Of a stretch of 64,000 bases of DNA, positions 49,901-61,064 are shown in pieces. Every line of letters begins with the position of its first letter. The stretch's first letter is position 1. Location of the stretch: NCBI GenBank assembly GCA_024036415.1, contig JAMWET010005518.1, positions 1 to 64,000 of the forward strand, written 5' to 3'. The notes beneath the pieces were generated by a model. The model saw only the letters and a list, made by a program, of their open reading frames with translations. It made no database searches and had not been told where the DNA came from. The translations under genes were made by a program, and so were the position numbers. Source of the DNA: Prochilodus magdalenae (taxonomy: Eukaryota > Chordata > Actinopteri > Characiformes > Prochilodontidae).

Positions 49901-52900
49901 TACACATCAATCAATCTAAGGAGTCACCAGATAAAAAAATGTAATTAAAAAAGAGCACCCTTTAAAAGAGCGTTCAGCTCCTCACTGCTTAAATACATTT
50001 AGGGCAGCAAATGCCTTCAAAGAGGGGCATGACAATAATTTATTGTCGCCACCAAGAATTCTTCTGTGGTATGAAGCTGAACTTAGCTTTTTAATCGCCA
50101 ACTTCATTACAAATTTCTTCGTTCCACCTTAAATGGTGCAACACCCCCAATTACCAGAATGTAGCTGCTGCACCATTGAAATTTCGCTTGTTAGTGACCA
50201 AGACATCAACATAGTACTAGCGGTTTTTACAAGTGTTATGAAGAACAGACTGTAAAAAATTACTCATATTTAAAGGTCTCTTGGGTCGCTTGTGCAGCCG
50301 TCTTGCCAATGATTCGCAGAGCACTCTGGGAGTTTTCTCATAACACACGTTTGGAGTGTGCCTCAGAAAAATCTCTGTTTGAAGGGCCATGTAGTCCTAA
50401 CACTTCGCTCTACCCCTCCATCTTAACAACAGTCAGAACAACCACTACGCCTAGACCTGAATGAGCAAACCAGAGGGGTAGGGCTAAGTGTTGGGGGCAA
50501 GGGGTGAAATGGAATTGGGCCTAAATATCTATGCAGGTCACTGTCCACCCTCGTATCTAGCACTTAGCTTTTCATTTTTCCCAGGGAAAAAATATTGATA
50601 ACTTTATGGTATTTTTTCCCATCAGCCAATGCTGGAACATGTGCGGATACATCCAGAGCTCGTCACTGGAACCAAAGACTATGAACTGGACCCAAATAGG
50701 TCGGTTGAATTCTTTTGCGTGTCTGTGTCATATGATTATTAATGCGTTGGCATGCTGTTATATTTTCCTTTATGCGATCCATCCCTGTTTCAGGTGGAAG
50801 AGGTTTGAAACCCATGACATTGTGATTGAATGTGCCAAAGTTTCCTTGGACCCGAAGGAAGCGTCTTGTGAGGAGGGCTACTCGTCCTTGCCTGACCATG
50901 TACCGCGGCGCCCTGCTGATTGCAGCAGGTCCTTCTCAGACCTTAGCAGCCATGGTTAGGATTTCTAGTGCTGTTTTTTTTTTTTTTCCAAGGACTTTCT
51001 TAAAGAAAATATTTTTCTTGAGGCGTTTGACTCACTATAATTTCACAAAATTCTCTTAATTGGTCATGGATGTCTGCGGTTCACTTTCTGAATGTGTTCA
51101 TTCTTTATGTATCTCTTTACAGGAAATTCGTTCACGTCAATGGCCACAGTTCGTCAGTCCCTCTCTCTTTCCTTACCCCATCTCACAGTTACCCAGCATG
51201 CGTGCCTCAGCCCACAGTCCCCCGGCGGGCAGGTAAAATATTCCCCCAATCCACACTTCCATGTATACGCTCGTGTATTGTTTTGCACTGGCCTGACACA
51301 AATTAAAGTTTTGTTGTTCCGGCAAGTTCAGGATTTGAGTTCTAGTGTCAGCCATAGATGCTCCACCTGTATACTTTTTTTCTTGTAGAAACACTGTTTT
51401 TGCCATGACCCTGTTGTCAAGATTGCCTCTGCCCATAGGTCATGCTAAATAGCAGGCTTATGGTTGGTTGTTTTGCGTGTCAGTCAGATTTCCTTGTCCT
51501 GCAGTGATAGGCGGTTCTTGGCCATATTAAGTTGCAGAAGATACAAAAGACTTTCCCCAAAGAATCTGACAATGCAAGACTTGCCTGTACTTATCAAGCT
51601 TATCAGGGTAGCAGTGCTGATCTAGGATATGTTCTTGTCAGCAACATCCTCCTAAATAAGAAATAACTCTGGTCCTAGATCATCACTGTTACAGTAAGAT
51701 TGTTGATAAGTATGGGGCATAGTGCGTGATCAGTGCAAAACGTGTGGTATAATAATACACTCCTCTTGCAGTTTGATTTGGGTCATGATGCTGAGTACAT
51801 AAGTCAGTGTTCTTATATTCAGTCATATATAAAAATATATATATTTGCTATTTAAGATTGCAGCTCTTGATTCATATCACTGACATTTGTTAAAAAATCT
51901 GAGCCGAAGTTCTCTACAGTTAACTATTTTATATGATGACCACTTATCCCTTTTACATTAAAGTTTGAATTATTAAGAAATTTTGAATATGGTTAAATTT
52001 GCCTGGTGTCAAATGTCAAATGTGCCTGGTGTAGGTTAATTTGATTGCAGCCTTTGGTGTTCAAACAGCAAAACTGCATTCTAGGGCAGCATTACTAAAA
52101 ATATATATTCTAACTGATATCGCCATTAAGTGTGATATGATGCTTTGGCATCATGATGTATCTTCACTGCGCCTTGTTGCAGCCCTATTTATTTCATTTT
52201 ATTTTTTGATGGTTGATTTATTTTTGGTTGGTTTCCTTTATACATGCTGAGGTTTCTTTGCTAAGTGATCAGGCTATAATTAGGCTAGTTAACTGCTATA
52301 ACAGACTAGGCAGTATCTAATTGTTTGGGTGACATGATAACAGGGTCTCGAGGTGATGTCCTCAGGGATGAAGGAGGTCTTCTGGAGTCCTTCCTCTGTC
52401 TGTGGGATGAGTACCCCTCCCAGTTCTAGAGGAATGTCCCCCACCACCGTCTCCGATCTCTCACACAGTGCCTCGCACCTCTCGGGACGGGTGCCCAGCA
52501 CACCAGGTCAGAGCAGAAATGGTATTTTGTGATTGTTTGTGCTTCTTCAGTATAAAACGCCAAAGATTAACCAGTGCATGGCTTATATTCTTGGCTGTCA
52601 GTGCTTATGTGTCCTGTGGCTATGTTCGCTGGAGCCTTACGCAGAGTAATATGTCTTCCACAGTGGATGGAAAGTGGACTCCATCTGCCTCCACACCCTC
52701 AGGGTCCTCCCCTCTCCCTTCACTCTCCGAAGAGCTTGAGCACACTGTCCAAATCACCAGCACTACACATCCTCCTGCTAAGGTATGAGATTACAATGAG
52801 TGAATAAAGCTGTGTTAATCCAGAGATACTTGGCAGAATCTACATTTTCATGTTTGTTCTTTTATACTTTACTGTTGCTTGATTACGGAACTTGCCCGGG

Positions 52901-55900
52901 CAAACCAGGAGCCAGTCAAAGAGCAGAAAAAAGGCACACCCTCGAATATCATCAGCAAAGGTATGCAGCAGCTTTAGTTTTAGCTAGCTGTCCTTTTCTT
53001 TTTATTTGGTCCAGCTTTATGGTTTGGTATTGCAAACCTACCAACTTGACTGTTACAAAAAACATTAATTTTGTATATAACACACCTGATTTCTAGTTAG
53101 TAAAATTAGTAGCTCTGGAAACTGACAAAATCGAACAGTTAACTGCTTTGCATGAAGTCATTTAGAAGAACCTAATAAACCATCATCTGTTACAGTGATT
53201 TCAACCCTGGTCATTAAGGCCCACTGTCCTGCATATTTTGTGCTTTTCCTTCTTCAACAGACCCACTTCAACCCATTAATGGGCTGTTAATTAGCTGTTT
53301 AGGTGGATCAGGTGTACGGCAGCAGGGAACAGAATAAAAAGTGCAGGGTAGTGGACCAGGACCAGGTGCAGAGAAGCACTGTTATTTTCTAGTTTCTTAT
53401 TAATGAAGTCACATGATTACAGTATGCGTTATCAGTGTTATGATTGACTGTAGGTTTATGTAGGTTTTGTCATGTGAAACCAGCCTAACAGAGAGTGTTG
53501 CTGTTCTCAGGGGATGGTTTGTGTCCCATTACATTGATGGAGCTGTCAGACTTTGTGAAGAGAACAGAGAGAGAGCGAGACGAAGGTAAGGGTGGAATAA
53601 CTACAGAATGGGTGATAATTCAAGAATCCTTTACTCTTTCCCAAAGTGATCTTTATGATGGAGAACATGTAATTTTGTGTTGCTTCCTTTCATTTTAAAA
53701 GCCGTCTTTAAATGCCCATTTGAGTATTCAGTGTGTGACAAATGGCTGTGAATAATAGACAGAAAAGTTTTTTTTTTCTTTTTTCCCCCAATTGAAATAG
53801 ATAACCAGTTGATTATAGTTGTGGTACAATTATTGAAGGGCTATTGTTGCCCTATATGATCAAAAAGCCCACCACAATTAGTCACCTGGGACTGAAACGT
53901 ACCTAATAGCGCATAATACTTACAATAGCATGAATAGCAGCTGTGATTCAATTTGGCATGGACTGGACATGATGTAGGCAACATCAATATTCTGCCGCTC
54001 CTGCATCAAAGAATTGTGCAGTTGGGCCAGCATTTGTGGTTGCCTTTTCTGGCGTTATGCTCGTTGTTCCAGGTAATCCCACAGATTTCCAAGAGGCTTC
54101 AAATCAGGATTTTGTCCAGATGTGTGAATGCTCCTGAATGTTCATTATGACAGTCAGTCACATGTGCAGCCCTGTCAACATGAGAATAGTCATCTTGGAA
54201 TACAGGGACAGGAGTGTTGTATTCCTCAGTAAGATGATGGGCGAAACCTGATGGTCTGACAGCTAGGTGTAGGCCTTTTGGTTCAAATTTCTGCTCTTCT
54301 CATTTTCACATAATAAACCCTCCCATGATCACTGCAGAGGTGACTATTTTTTGACCATTGAGCTTGTAGTGTAGATGGTGAAAAGTTTGATTGTTGTTAG
54401 CCCTGCTTTCTACTAATCATGTTGTTTGTTGCTGACCATTTTTGCCCTTCAGATGCCATCACAGAAGCAGAGTTGCAGACACTAACCCATGGCAGTGTGG
54501 ACCCACTGCCCACACCAGGACTGGACTCCTCCTTCTCCAATGCTGCTGATGTTCACCCCCCCTTGAATCCCAGTCTTGACCCTCTACCCTGTAATCTGGC
54601 TTCCACACCAGATAGAACCCCAAATGCTGCTCAAGCAGTGGATCAGCATCCTCCCACATCTTTCTGGCCCTGTTTCACACCTATTGAGAACTCCTTCAGC
54701 CCCTGTGCTGCTGAGGACACCTCGGTGGAGCTCTCTAAGGGGTCCTGTCCCTACGAGCCACTGTTTGACCTGGCCCTGCCTAGGTTAGCCTCTCTGTTTG
54801 TGGAGAAGAGGACAACAGAGGCTCAGCAGAAGGCTGGAGGACAGCAGGAGCACAGAGAAGAGCTGGAAGGAGAGGATCTGTCTGCCACATCTCCTCTGGA
54901 AGTTCTGGATCGCCTCATCCAGCAAGGCCATGACCTCCATGAGAAAGTGTTGAAGAGGTGCGAGTTGCATGTCCGTGAGAGGAATTCACAAAAGATGTGT
55001 TAATGAAGAAGATATTTAGATTTTTCCTACCCCCTAAATTAGGGCTATGTAGATCTTTTGAATAAACAAAAATTAAAGTTGTACTTTTTAAATAAATTAA
55101 TTCACTACTGTAATATTATTCTAGGGACAGAGACCAAACGTTCTACATGTGCTGTTTTTCAGATCTCCTTCTTTGTCAAGCCAGTCATCTGAGGGACACT
55201 CAGGAGGTAAACATCATAGCACTAAAGGAAAAGGTATTTAGTAATCTAATACACAGACTCTACACTTTGTCAAGAAGATTCTATTCTCCATCCTGTCCTT
55301 TGGGTCCTTTCCTGACTCTCTGTCTGTATCCTTTTCTATTTCTATATATTTGTCTGTCTAGCTTCAAAAATGATAATAATGACATTCTGTTTTTTCCTGA
55401 TCTTCTTGTTTTGTATTTGTCTATTTTTAAATTGTTTAATGTAATCAGTTTCTATCTGTTTAGCAAATGTATGAGTCTCAGAAAGCCAGTTGTTGTAGCT
55501 TTAGGATTGTACTGCCATTCAGCTTTGACTGTGGAAATAAGGTGATTCTCTATCTATAATAGTGGCATAAATGTAGCATATTTGAACAATGCAGCCCTTA
55601 TAAAGAGCAATAATGGCATTGGGTTGGATTTTAAAATAGCTGAGATCAGTCAATTGAAATGCTTATATAACAGATCAGTACTTTCTGTGGTGCTAAGGCT
55701 GATGTATAATTTGCAGGTGTAAGCCCAGGAGCTCCAGATGAATTAGCATTGCTGCGCAGTCAAATGCTGCTACTGCACAACCAACTGCTTTATGAAAGGC
55801 ACAAGAGAGAACAACATGCACTGCGCAATCGCCGCCTCCTTCGCCGTGTCATAAACGCCACTGCATTGGAGGAGCAGAACAATTCCATGGTAAAGAATCT

Positions 55901-58900
55901 CAGTTTTACGGAAATAAAAAGGTCCTAAGATTCATCAACTAATTCACTGTTAACCACTGTATAAGAGTTATGGCTATTTTTTTTAAAAATCACTTGCTGT
56001 ATTGAAATAAGAACACATTGTGAGCAAACAGCATCTTATAAAATATCTTTGTTAAAGGGTGGCACAAGATTCTTCTCATCTTAAATTCTTAATTCTTAAC
56101 TTTTGTCTACTGAAAATGTTTCACTTCTCCCGTAATAGCCTACAACCTGCATTTAACCATATACATATACTTGTTTTTTTTACTTCTGTAAGTATGTATA
56201 TGTAGAAGACAATACAAAACCAAAAATAAGTCAAATACCTTAAAGTATTTGTATGTATCTCGAGACTTGGCTTCTATATTTATATTTTCTTTTGGTCAAT
56301 AAACATGTCTGTATATATGTCTCCTGTTTGTGTACATCTGATTAAGCAATGTATGTGTATCTTTTGTGTTTGTGATACAGAAGGCCCAGCTGAGACTGCA
56401 GGAAGTGGAGATACAGGCTCTGCGGGTGAGTCTGCAGGAAGACCGGCAGCGCTCAAAGAGTCTTCAACGGGATAGTGAGGCGCTTGTGCAGCAGCTCCAA
56501 AGGCAGCTTCAGCAGCTCCAGCAGGAGAGGATCAACTACCACACCAAGACTCAGGAACTGCAGGTCAGTCCCTGACACAAGAACAAACAACAAATAGTAA
56601 AGACCTAGAAGTGATCACTTTGTAGATACAGATCATTGGGCCTGCCTAGACTTTACTGTTTGGAGGGTTGACGGTTTGATTAATTGAGCAAGGCACCTAA
56701 CCCCCAACTGCTGCTCGGGCACTGTGGTTAGGGTTGTCCACCACTTCAAACAAGTGTGCTTGCTGCCCCCTACTGTGTGTGTGTGTGTGCGCGAATAGGT
56801 TAAATGCAGAAGACCTCTGTGTGTAAAAACACAAATGGCACAAAATGGCCCTAAACTCTCTAATCAGAGAATGATTGCCCTCATCTAAATTTCATTTCGT
56901 TTAAATGTTAAAGTGTTCCCCCTTACTCCATATGTAGTCTTTGAGGCAAGTCTGTGTGAGATTACTAAGCAGGTTAGTGTGGTTTTCAGGTATTTGGCAT
57001 TAATTTTTCATAGTGCCTATTTGTAGGATTGCTGACTGCTTTAGTCTTGTAGTTCCAGTGTAAACTAAAGATCACTGAAATGTAAAAAACTTTAGAAATG
57101 AAAGATTTTTGTGATTTTGCATTAAAAACAATACAGCTGAATTAAAAGTACAGTTAAGATTCTTTAGTGCTGCCTGTGGCTTGTTTTTAAAGCTTAAAAG
57201 TGACACCGCTGTTCCTTTTCTGTTTGATCAGAATGACTTGCAGGAGAGCCAGAAAAGAATGGGCGAGATGGAGGCGGAGCTGCAGAGAGCCAATAACAAA
57301 CTGTGCAATACAGAACACCTGCTCAGCCAGCTGTCAATCAAGGTTAACCGAAGTTTGGGACTACTGTCTCCAAAATGAACTAAATTATCAGAGTGCATGA
57401 ATAAGAATTTACATGTGTTGGTGTAATCACTTCTCTGCAGTGTGATTCATTTCGCTTGTCTTATGTACACCTAAGCTCAACAACAGTGAAAGTATGGAGC
57501 AACAGATGGCCTTCTTGAACAAACAGCTGGTACTGCTAGGAGAAGCCAACAAACTCTGTGTGGAGGAAATTCAGCGCTTAGGACCTGAGGCAGATAAGGT
57601 AAATATGGAGCCTTTCTCATGTGAGACAAGCACAACTTAACAGCATACGTTCCCACAATCTGTTGTCAACAGGTTAGGAGGTTTGCCTTAGAGGTTTTCA
57701 GAGGTCACTTCATGCAAGCCTGAATTGAGTCTGGGTTGGAGTCTGGAGTCTGGAGTCTTTTCTTGAGTCTCCAAAGTACAAAAGTCTCTTAGGCTCCATA
57801 TGCTGCAAATGCGATGAAAGAAATAAAGCAAAGGAACCTGAAATGATGAATATTCTGTATTGAGTGATGCCTAGTTGTGGTGTTGTTCAGTTTATGGTAG
57901 TTTATGATAGATTCTGATAGATTAGCTAATAGCTTCAGCTATAATGGCTAATATGTTAGGTGGCATACGTGCTATTTAATGCACATGCAAGCCAACTATT
58001 GTGTATATCCTTGCATTTACTTCAGATTGCACTTTGTCCTGCTTATCAAAGGCTCTTATTCCATGAGTTCATCAGTATGATGGTGGTGATGATGATGAAG
58101 AAAAGCTTTTAAGCCTTAATATTGTCTGTAATGTGTGTTGGGATATGGGTTTCTCCCTGCTTTAGCATATTATATATGACTAATTTGCTCTGAAATGTAT
58201 GTTTATGTGGTATTAGGAGCAGAAGATGCTGCAGGCGTGTTCTGTGCGAGAGGTGGAAAGGCTGCGACAGAGCGCTGTGCAGCAGAGCCAGAGGCTGGAG
58301 GCGGCTCAGCAACGCATCACAGACCTGGAAGCCCAGCTCACCAAGAAGGAACACCTTATTCTGGAGCAGAAGAAACTGCTGGAAAATGTCAAAGCCCAGA
58401 CCAAGTACATGCTTCTTTCTTAACAGATCATCCATCATGGTTTTGAGTGGCTGTGTTTTGTTTTTGGATATTGTGAAGCTTGATGGATGATTAACTATAG
58501 GGGCACCACCTTTGCTTGAACTCGTGCTTAACTAGTGTTAAGATTGCTTCCTTCTATTTATAAAGGTGCAAATTCCGTTTGATGATTTGTGTTTTGTCCT
58601 GTAGGGGGCAGCTACAAGCTTCAGAGAACAGGTATCTTGCCCAAAAGCATGTGACTCAGGCACTGCAATCAGAACTGCTCCAGCTCTACAGCCAGCTAGA
58701 GATCAACAGTCTTTCCAACAGCACACCAGCAGGGGGCACTGCTGAGCCCAGTACCCCTTCAAACAAGAGGTGAGTTAGACAGAACATGTGTCTTTCTGAT
58801 TCATGTTTTTTTAGATAACTGATAACAAAGGAATGTAATTGTTTTAATATGATACGGGCTTTATATCATGGTGTTTGTGGCTACTTAAAGTCCCATAGAT

Positions 58901-61064
58901 GTATTGAGGTGATCCAAATTCGAAATGCTGTTCATATTTGTTTCTTATTTGTCTGCAAATCCTTCAGTCAACTGATAGAATTGTTTGTATTTTTGCATAA
59001 AACAGATTCAGATTTTCAGTTCTAAAAGTAAAGCGAACCCAGTTTACAAATGAGACAAAAATATTATGCTTAAATTTATTTGTCGAGGGTACAATGGTCC
59101 AATATTTTATACCTGTGACTTGCTACAGTATGTCTACTAGAATAAGTAGTTCATTTGCAGGTGAAATTAGAGTTGGGTGTTTTTAGTCACCCTGTTATAT
59201 TTTAAGAACAGGAATTTATTAAATGTATTCATTTATCAAATCTTCGTAACACGTTATTGAAAGCGTATCGTGGTATAAACAAAGGAGATTTCTAAGGACC
59301 TTGAGTTGATGATGATCAGGGTCAAAACATACTTTTGACATGTAGTGTCATGTAGGGTCAGACATACTGTGCAAATTAGGGAAATTCACTGAACGAACAA
59401 TGAATTCTAATTTATACCCGCCAGTTCTAAAGGAAAATGTCTGGATATCTGACCTGAACTAAATTTCAAGAGAATGTGGGTAACGTAGCATGACAAAAAC
59501 ACCAAACTCAAAAGAACCGTTAAAGAAGAATAAAAGAATGTTTTGGAATTAATGTTTTGGACGTCAAAATCCTGACCATAACGGTATAGAATTCTTATGG
59601 AAGAATCGAGCCGTTAATGTAAGGAAACCCACCTACATGCCTTTGTTGATTACTAATAGGAATACCTGTTTATTGTCATTGTACAAGATGAAAGCTGTAC
59701 AAGGTGGTCCACCAGATACTGCAGACAAAGGTTCACGTAATATTTTGGTCACTTTATCTACTTTAAAATTTTATTTTATATTAGGTCATGTTGTCATAGG
59801 ACATGCAGAAATATCTAAAATTCTAAACAGTTCACATACTGTTTCAAGCACCACTGTTTGACCCTATTTTGTTGATTCTGTTGGTCTTAAATTGCATTCC
59901 AGCAGGTATGAAAAGGGGCTTTACCATTTTTAAGGAGTTTTAAACCTGTATATTAGGGTTGTGATGATACTGTGGTCATGTGATGCCAACCATGGAGTTC
60001 AGCTCATTACATTTGAAATTTGAATACATTTTAAAAAACAGGTCTAAAACATATTTATATTTTTTTCAGTGTTAGTTATTGAGGACAAATAAATGTGACA
60101 GATAATAGCAGCATATAAAGGACAAGTGTCTCAGGTCTCCACATCATCGCCTTTTTTTAAAGATTTAGTTCTTCAGCACTCATCTTTAAGAAAATTAAGA
60201 TTCAATATCTGGGGCAGGGGTGGGGCTATGGAGTGCTCTGACACATTCTAACAGTATATTGGCAGTCACATTTTACAACACTACATGGGAGGCTCACTTA
60301 AGACAAGTCCCTGCTTTGATCTTGCCCTTCGGATCTGCTGGATTATGTATGTAATCCTATGACTGGCTATGGAGTGATGATGAAACGTGTACAAGACATG
60401 GCCACCAAACTTCAGTCTGTGTATACTGGTCTGTTATGATAGAAGATAGATGATAGCTGTGTGAGTGGGACAGAATGAACACATATGCCATCTTCTCTAG
60501 GACAGTCTACATTGCTGAACCTTTTTGAGACTGTAATAAATGCGTTGGTTTATGAAGATCTTCATTTGTTTGCATTTCAGCCCAAATGGCAATAATGCAG
60601 GGCCTTCCACACCAGCGCAAATGTCTGAGCCAAGCAAGAGAGAGGAGAGTTCATACATGTGTTTCAATGGTGACCTCTCTCCTGGATCTCCAATATCCAC
60701 TGCACTGATCAACGGCAGTCAGGAAGAAGACCTGTCTGTCCTGTCCTGCAACTCCCCACTGGATGTTGGCTCCTATCCAAGTGCACAGAGCTTTCTGGGA
60801 ATTCATAACCAAGAGCTTTTGAATAAGAGAAAGAGCCGGTATGAGGAGGAGCCAGCACCCCTCACCAGCCTGTCCCACGGTCTGCAGGAACAAAGCTCAG
60901 AACCTACAGAAAAACCCCAACCTGGCCGGAGCACTGAGGGCATGTCGGCCCAGAGCCTGCCAGAACTGCCTGACCTCCAGCCCATGGATCGCCCCCGGGC
61001 CTACAACGTCCAGAGACGGAGGCAGCAGGACCTTCGGATCATGGACTATAATGAGACGCATTAA
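46851..61064 (+). CDS. tsc1: hamartin, TSC complex subunit 1 (21 coding exons)
   Basis: Hamartin stabilises tuberin (TSC2). With TBC1D7 they form the GAP complex that switches off Rheb and so mTORC1 at the lysosome. Exons: 46851-46959, 47575-47678, 47853-48005, 48285-48429, 49496-49650, 50626-50699, 50794-50954, 51123-51232, 52344-52506, 52664-52782, 52909-52960, 53511-53585, 54453-54957, 55163-55206, 55717-55889, 56381-56563, 57232-57342, 57476-57598, 58217-58404, 58605-58769, 60581-61064. They join in phase to 3396 nt, 1131 residues (human 1164). Visible: N-terminal HEAT-like core to about 260 ([35 protein letters not shown]); a poorly conserved Ser/Pro-rich middle (300-600); [11 protein letters not shown] and [11 protein letters not shown]; a long C-terminal coiled coil from about 660 to 970 that in human holds TSC2 and TBC1D7 contacts; the conserved C-terminal RIMDYNETH. 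Start has G at -3 and +4. Teleosts have tsc1a and tsc1b; which one this is remains open. Confidence 0.97.
47135..47235. repeat. fragment of dispersed fish repeat
   Basis: ATCAGGGGTTCTCTGTCCGG, GTCCTGGGGGTCTACAACCC, as in the arms of the element at 53192-53382. In tsc1 intron 1 of the coding part. Confidence 0.35.
47575..47678 (+). CDS. tsc1: tsc1 coding exon 2
   Basis: 104 nt, residues 37-71 ([17 protein letters not shown]..., SVREPHDK). Acceptor TTCTAG, donor GTGAGG. Confidence 0.96.
47853..48005 (+). CDS. tsc1: tsc1 coding exon 3
   Basis: 153 nt, residues 72-122 ([36 protein letters not shown]). Helical N-terminal core. Acceptor CTAAAG, donor GTACTG. Confidence 0.96.
48285..48429 (+). CDS. 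tsc1: tsc1 coding exon 4
   Basis: 145 nt, residues 123-170 ([31 protein letters not shown]). The hydrophobic [11 protein letters not shown] helix once suggested a transmembrane segment in hamartin, but it is buried in the HEAT-like fold. Acceptor ACCAG, donor GTAATA. Confidence 0.96.
48430..49495 (+). other. tsc1: tsc1 intron (1.07 kb)
   Basis: No feature recognised. Confidence 0.6.
49496..49650 (+). CDS. tsc1: tsc1 coding exon 5
   Basis: 155 nt, residues 171-222 ([36 protein letters not shown]). The most conserved part of the N-terminal core. Acceptor TTCTAG, donor GTAAGG. Confidence 0.97.
50121..50180. repeat. short palindromic (hairpin) repeat
   Basis: GTTCCACCTTAAATGGTGCA on the left and GTAGCTGCTGCACCATT on the right. 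Same family as 46425-46506; intronic. Confidence 0.65.
50626..50699 (+). CDS. tsc1: tsc1 coding exon 6
   Basis: 74 nt, residues 223-246 ([20 protein letters not shown]). Acceptor CATCAG, donor GTCGGT. The following intron is only 94 bp. Confidence 0.96.
50794..50954 (+). CDS. tsc1: tsc1 coding exon 7
   Basis: 161 nt, residues 247-300 ([20 protein letters not shown]). Ends the structured N-terminal core. Acceptor TTTCAG, donor GTTAGG. Confidence 0.96.
51123..51232 (+). CDS. tsc1: tsc1 coding exon 8
   Basis: 110 nt, residues 301-337, Ser/Thr/Pro-rich ([19 protein letters not shown]). Weakly conserved; assigned by phase and splice sites (acceptor TTACAG, donor GTAAAA). Confidence 0.88.
51233..52343 (+). 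other. tsc1: tsc1 intron (1.1 kb)
   Basis: AT-rich, no recognised element. Confidence 0.6.
52344..52506 (+). CDS. tsc1: tsc1 coding exon 9
   Basis: 163 nt, residues 338-391. Contains [17 protein letters not shown], clearly matching the human VFWSPSTACGMTTPPTS. Acceptor AACAG, donor GTCAGA. Confidence 0.95.
52664..52782 (+). CDS. tsc1: tsc1 coding exon 10
   Basis: 119 nt, residues 392-431, Ser/Pro-rich ([20 protein letters not shown]). Acceptor CCACAG, donor GTATGA; phase joins exactly. Confidence 0.9.
52909..52960 (+). CDS. tsc1: tsc1 coding exon 11
   Basis: Short 52-nt exon, residues 432-448 ([17 protein letters not shown]). The acceptor CAAACCAG has a weak pyrimidine tract, so the 5' boundary is less certain than the others. 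Donor GTATGC; phase fits both neighbours. Confidence 0.75.
53192..53382. mobile_element. palindromic MITE-like element in tsc1 intron
   Basis: The left arm ACAGTGATTTCAACCCTGGT and the right arm (reverse complement ACAGTGCTTCTCTGCACCTG...) pair along most of 190 bp, through CCCACTGTCCTGCA and its mirror TGCAGGGTAGTGG. Fragments of the same family at 12046 and 47135. Confidence 0.6.
53511..53585 (+). CDS. tsc1: tsc1 coding exon 12
   Basis: 75 nt, residues 449-473 ([20 protein letters not shown]). Corresponds to the human VTLSDLPGFLGDL region. Acceptor TCTCAG, donor GTAAGG. Confidence 0.92.
53830..54410 (-). pseudogene. Tc1-like transposase relic in tsc1 intron
   Basis: The reverse complement reads [20 protein letters not shown], a decayed [12 protein letters not shown] motif around the third catalytic residue. 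It continues to [15 protein letters not shown] near the C-terminus. Several stops. Shares its C-terminal part with the relic at 43995-44260. Confidence 0.65.
54453..54957 (+). CDS. tsc1: tsc1 coding exon 13 (largest coding internal exon)
   Basis: 505 nt, residues 474-641. The first two thirds are poorly conserved Pro/Ser-rich sequence, then [19 protein letters not shown] and [20 protein letters not shown], matching human hamartin. The large size corresponds to the large human exon 15. Donor GTGCGA at 54958; the frame remains open 14 more codons past it, but phase and the next exon support this donor. Confidence 0.95.
55163..55206 (+). CDS. tsc1: tsc1 coding exon 14 (44 nt)
   Basis: Very short exon, residues 642-656 ([15 protein letters not shown]). 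Assigned because acceptor (TTTTTCAG), donor (GTAAAC) and phase fit exactly between exons 13 and 15. Low sequence conservation. Confidence 0.82.
55717..55889 (+). CDS. tsc1: tsc1 coding exon 15: start of coiled coil
   Basis: 173 nt, residues 657-714 ([40 protein letters not shown]). Strong match to human. Acceptor TTGCAG, donor GTAAAG. Confidence 0.97.
56381..56563 (+). CDS. tsc1: tsc1 coding exon 16: coiled coil
   Basis: 183 nt, 61 codons, residues 715-775, rich in Gln/Leu heptads ([17 protein letters not shown]). Phase 0 at both ends; acceptor ATACAG, donor GTCAGT. Confidence 0.96.
56658..56840 (+). mobile_element. diverged tRNA-derived SINE copy
   Basis: Shares GCAAGGCACCTA, CCCCCAACTG, AAGTGTGCTTGCTGCCCCCT and GGTTAAATGCAGA with the copy at 20727-21001, in the opposite window orientation. 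A (TG)n stretch has grown inside it (56776-56790). Confidence 0.65.
57232..57342 (+). CDS. tsc1: tsc1 coding exon 17: coiled coil
   Basis: 111 nt, residues 776-812 ([35 protein letters not shown]). Phase 0; acceptor GATCAG, donor GTTAAC. Confidence 0.96.
57476..57598 (+). CDS. tsc1: tsc1 coding exon 18: coiled coil
   Basis: 123 nt, residues 813-853 ([31 protein letters not shown]). Phase 0; acceptor CCTAAG, donor GTAAAT. Confidence 0.96.
58217..58404 (+). CDS. tsc1: tsc1 coding exon 19: coiled coil
   Basis: 188 nt, residues 854-915 ([37 protein letters not shown]). Acceptor ATTAG, donor GTACAT. Confidence 0.96.
58605..58769 (+). CDS. tsc1: tsc1 coding exon 20: coiled-coil end
   Basis: 165 nt, residues 916-970 ([30 protein letters not shown]), then a Ser/Thr-rich linker. 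Acceptor CTGTAG, donor GTGAGT. Confidence 0.96.
58770..60580 (+). other. tsc1: tsc1 last intron (1.8 kb)
   Basis: AT-rich, no exon or element recognised. Confidence 0.6.
60581..61064 (+). CDS. tsc1: tsc1 terminal coding exon 21
   Basis: 484 nt to the stop, residues 971-1131. Ser/Pro-rich, with conserved [20 protein letters not shown] and the C-terminal RIMDYNETH followed directly by TAA. The human protein has four more residues (HEHS). It lacks the long serine/glycine-rich insertion of human hamartin. Acceptor TTTCAG. Confidence 0.96.
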
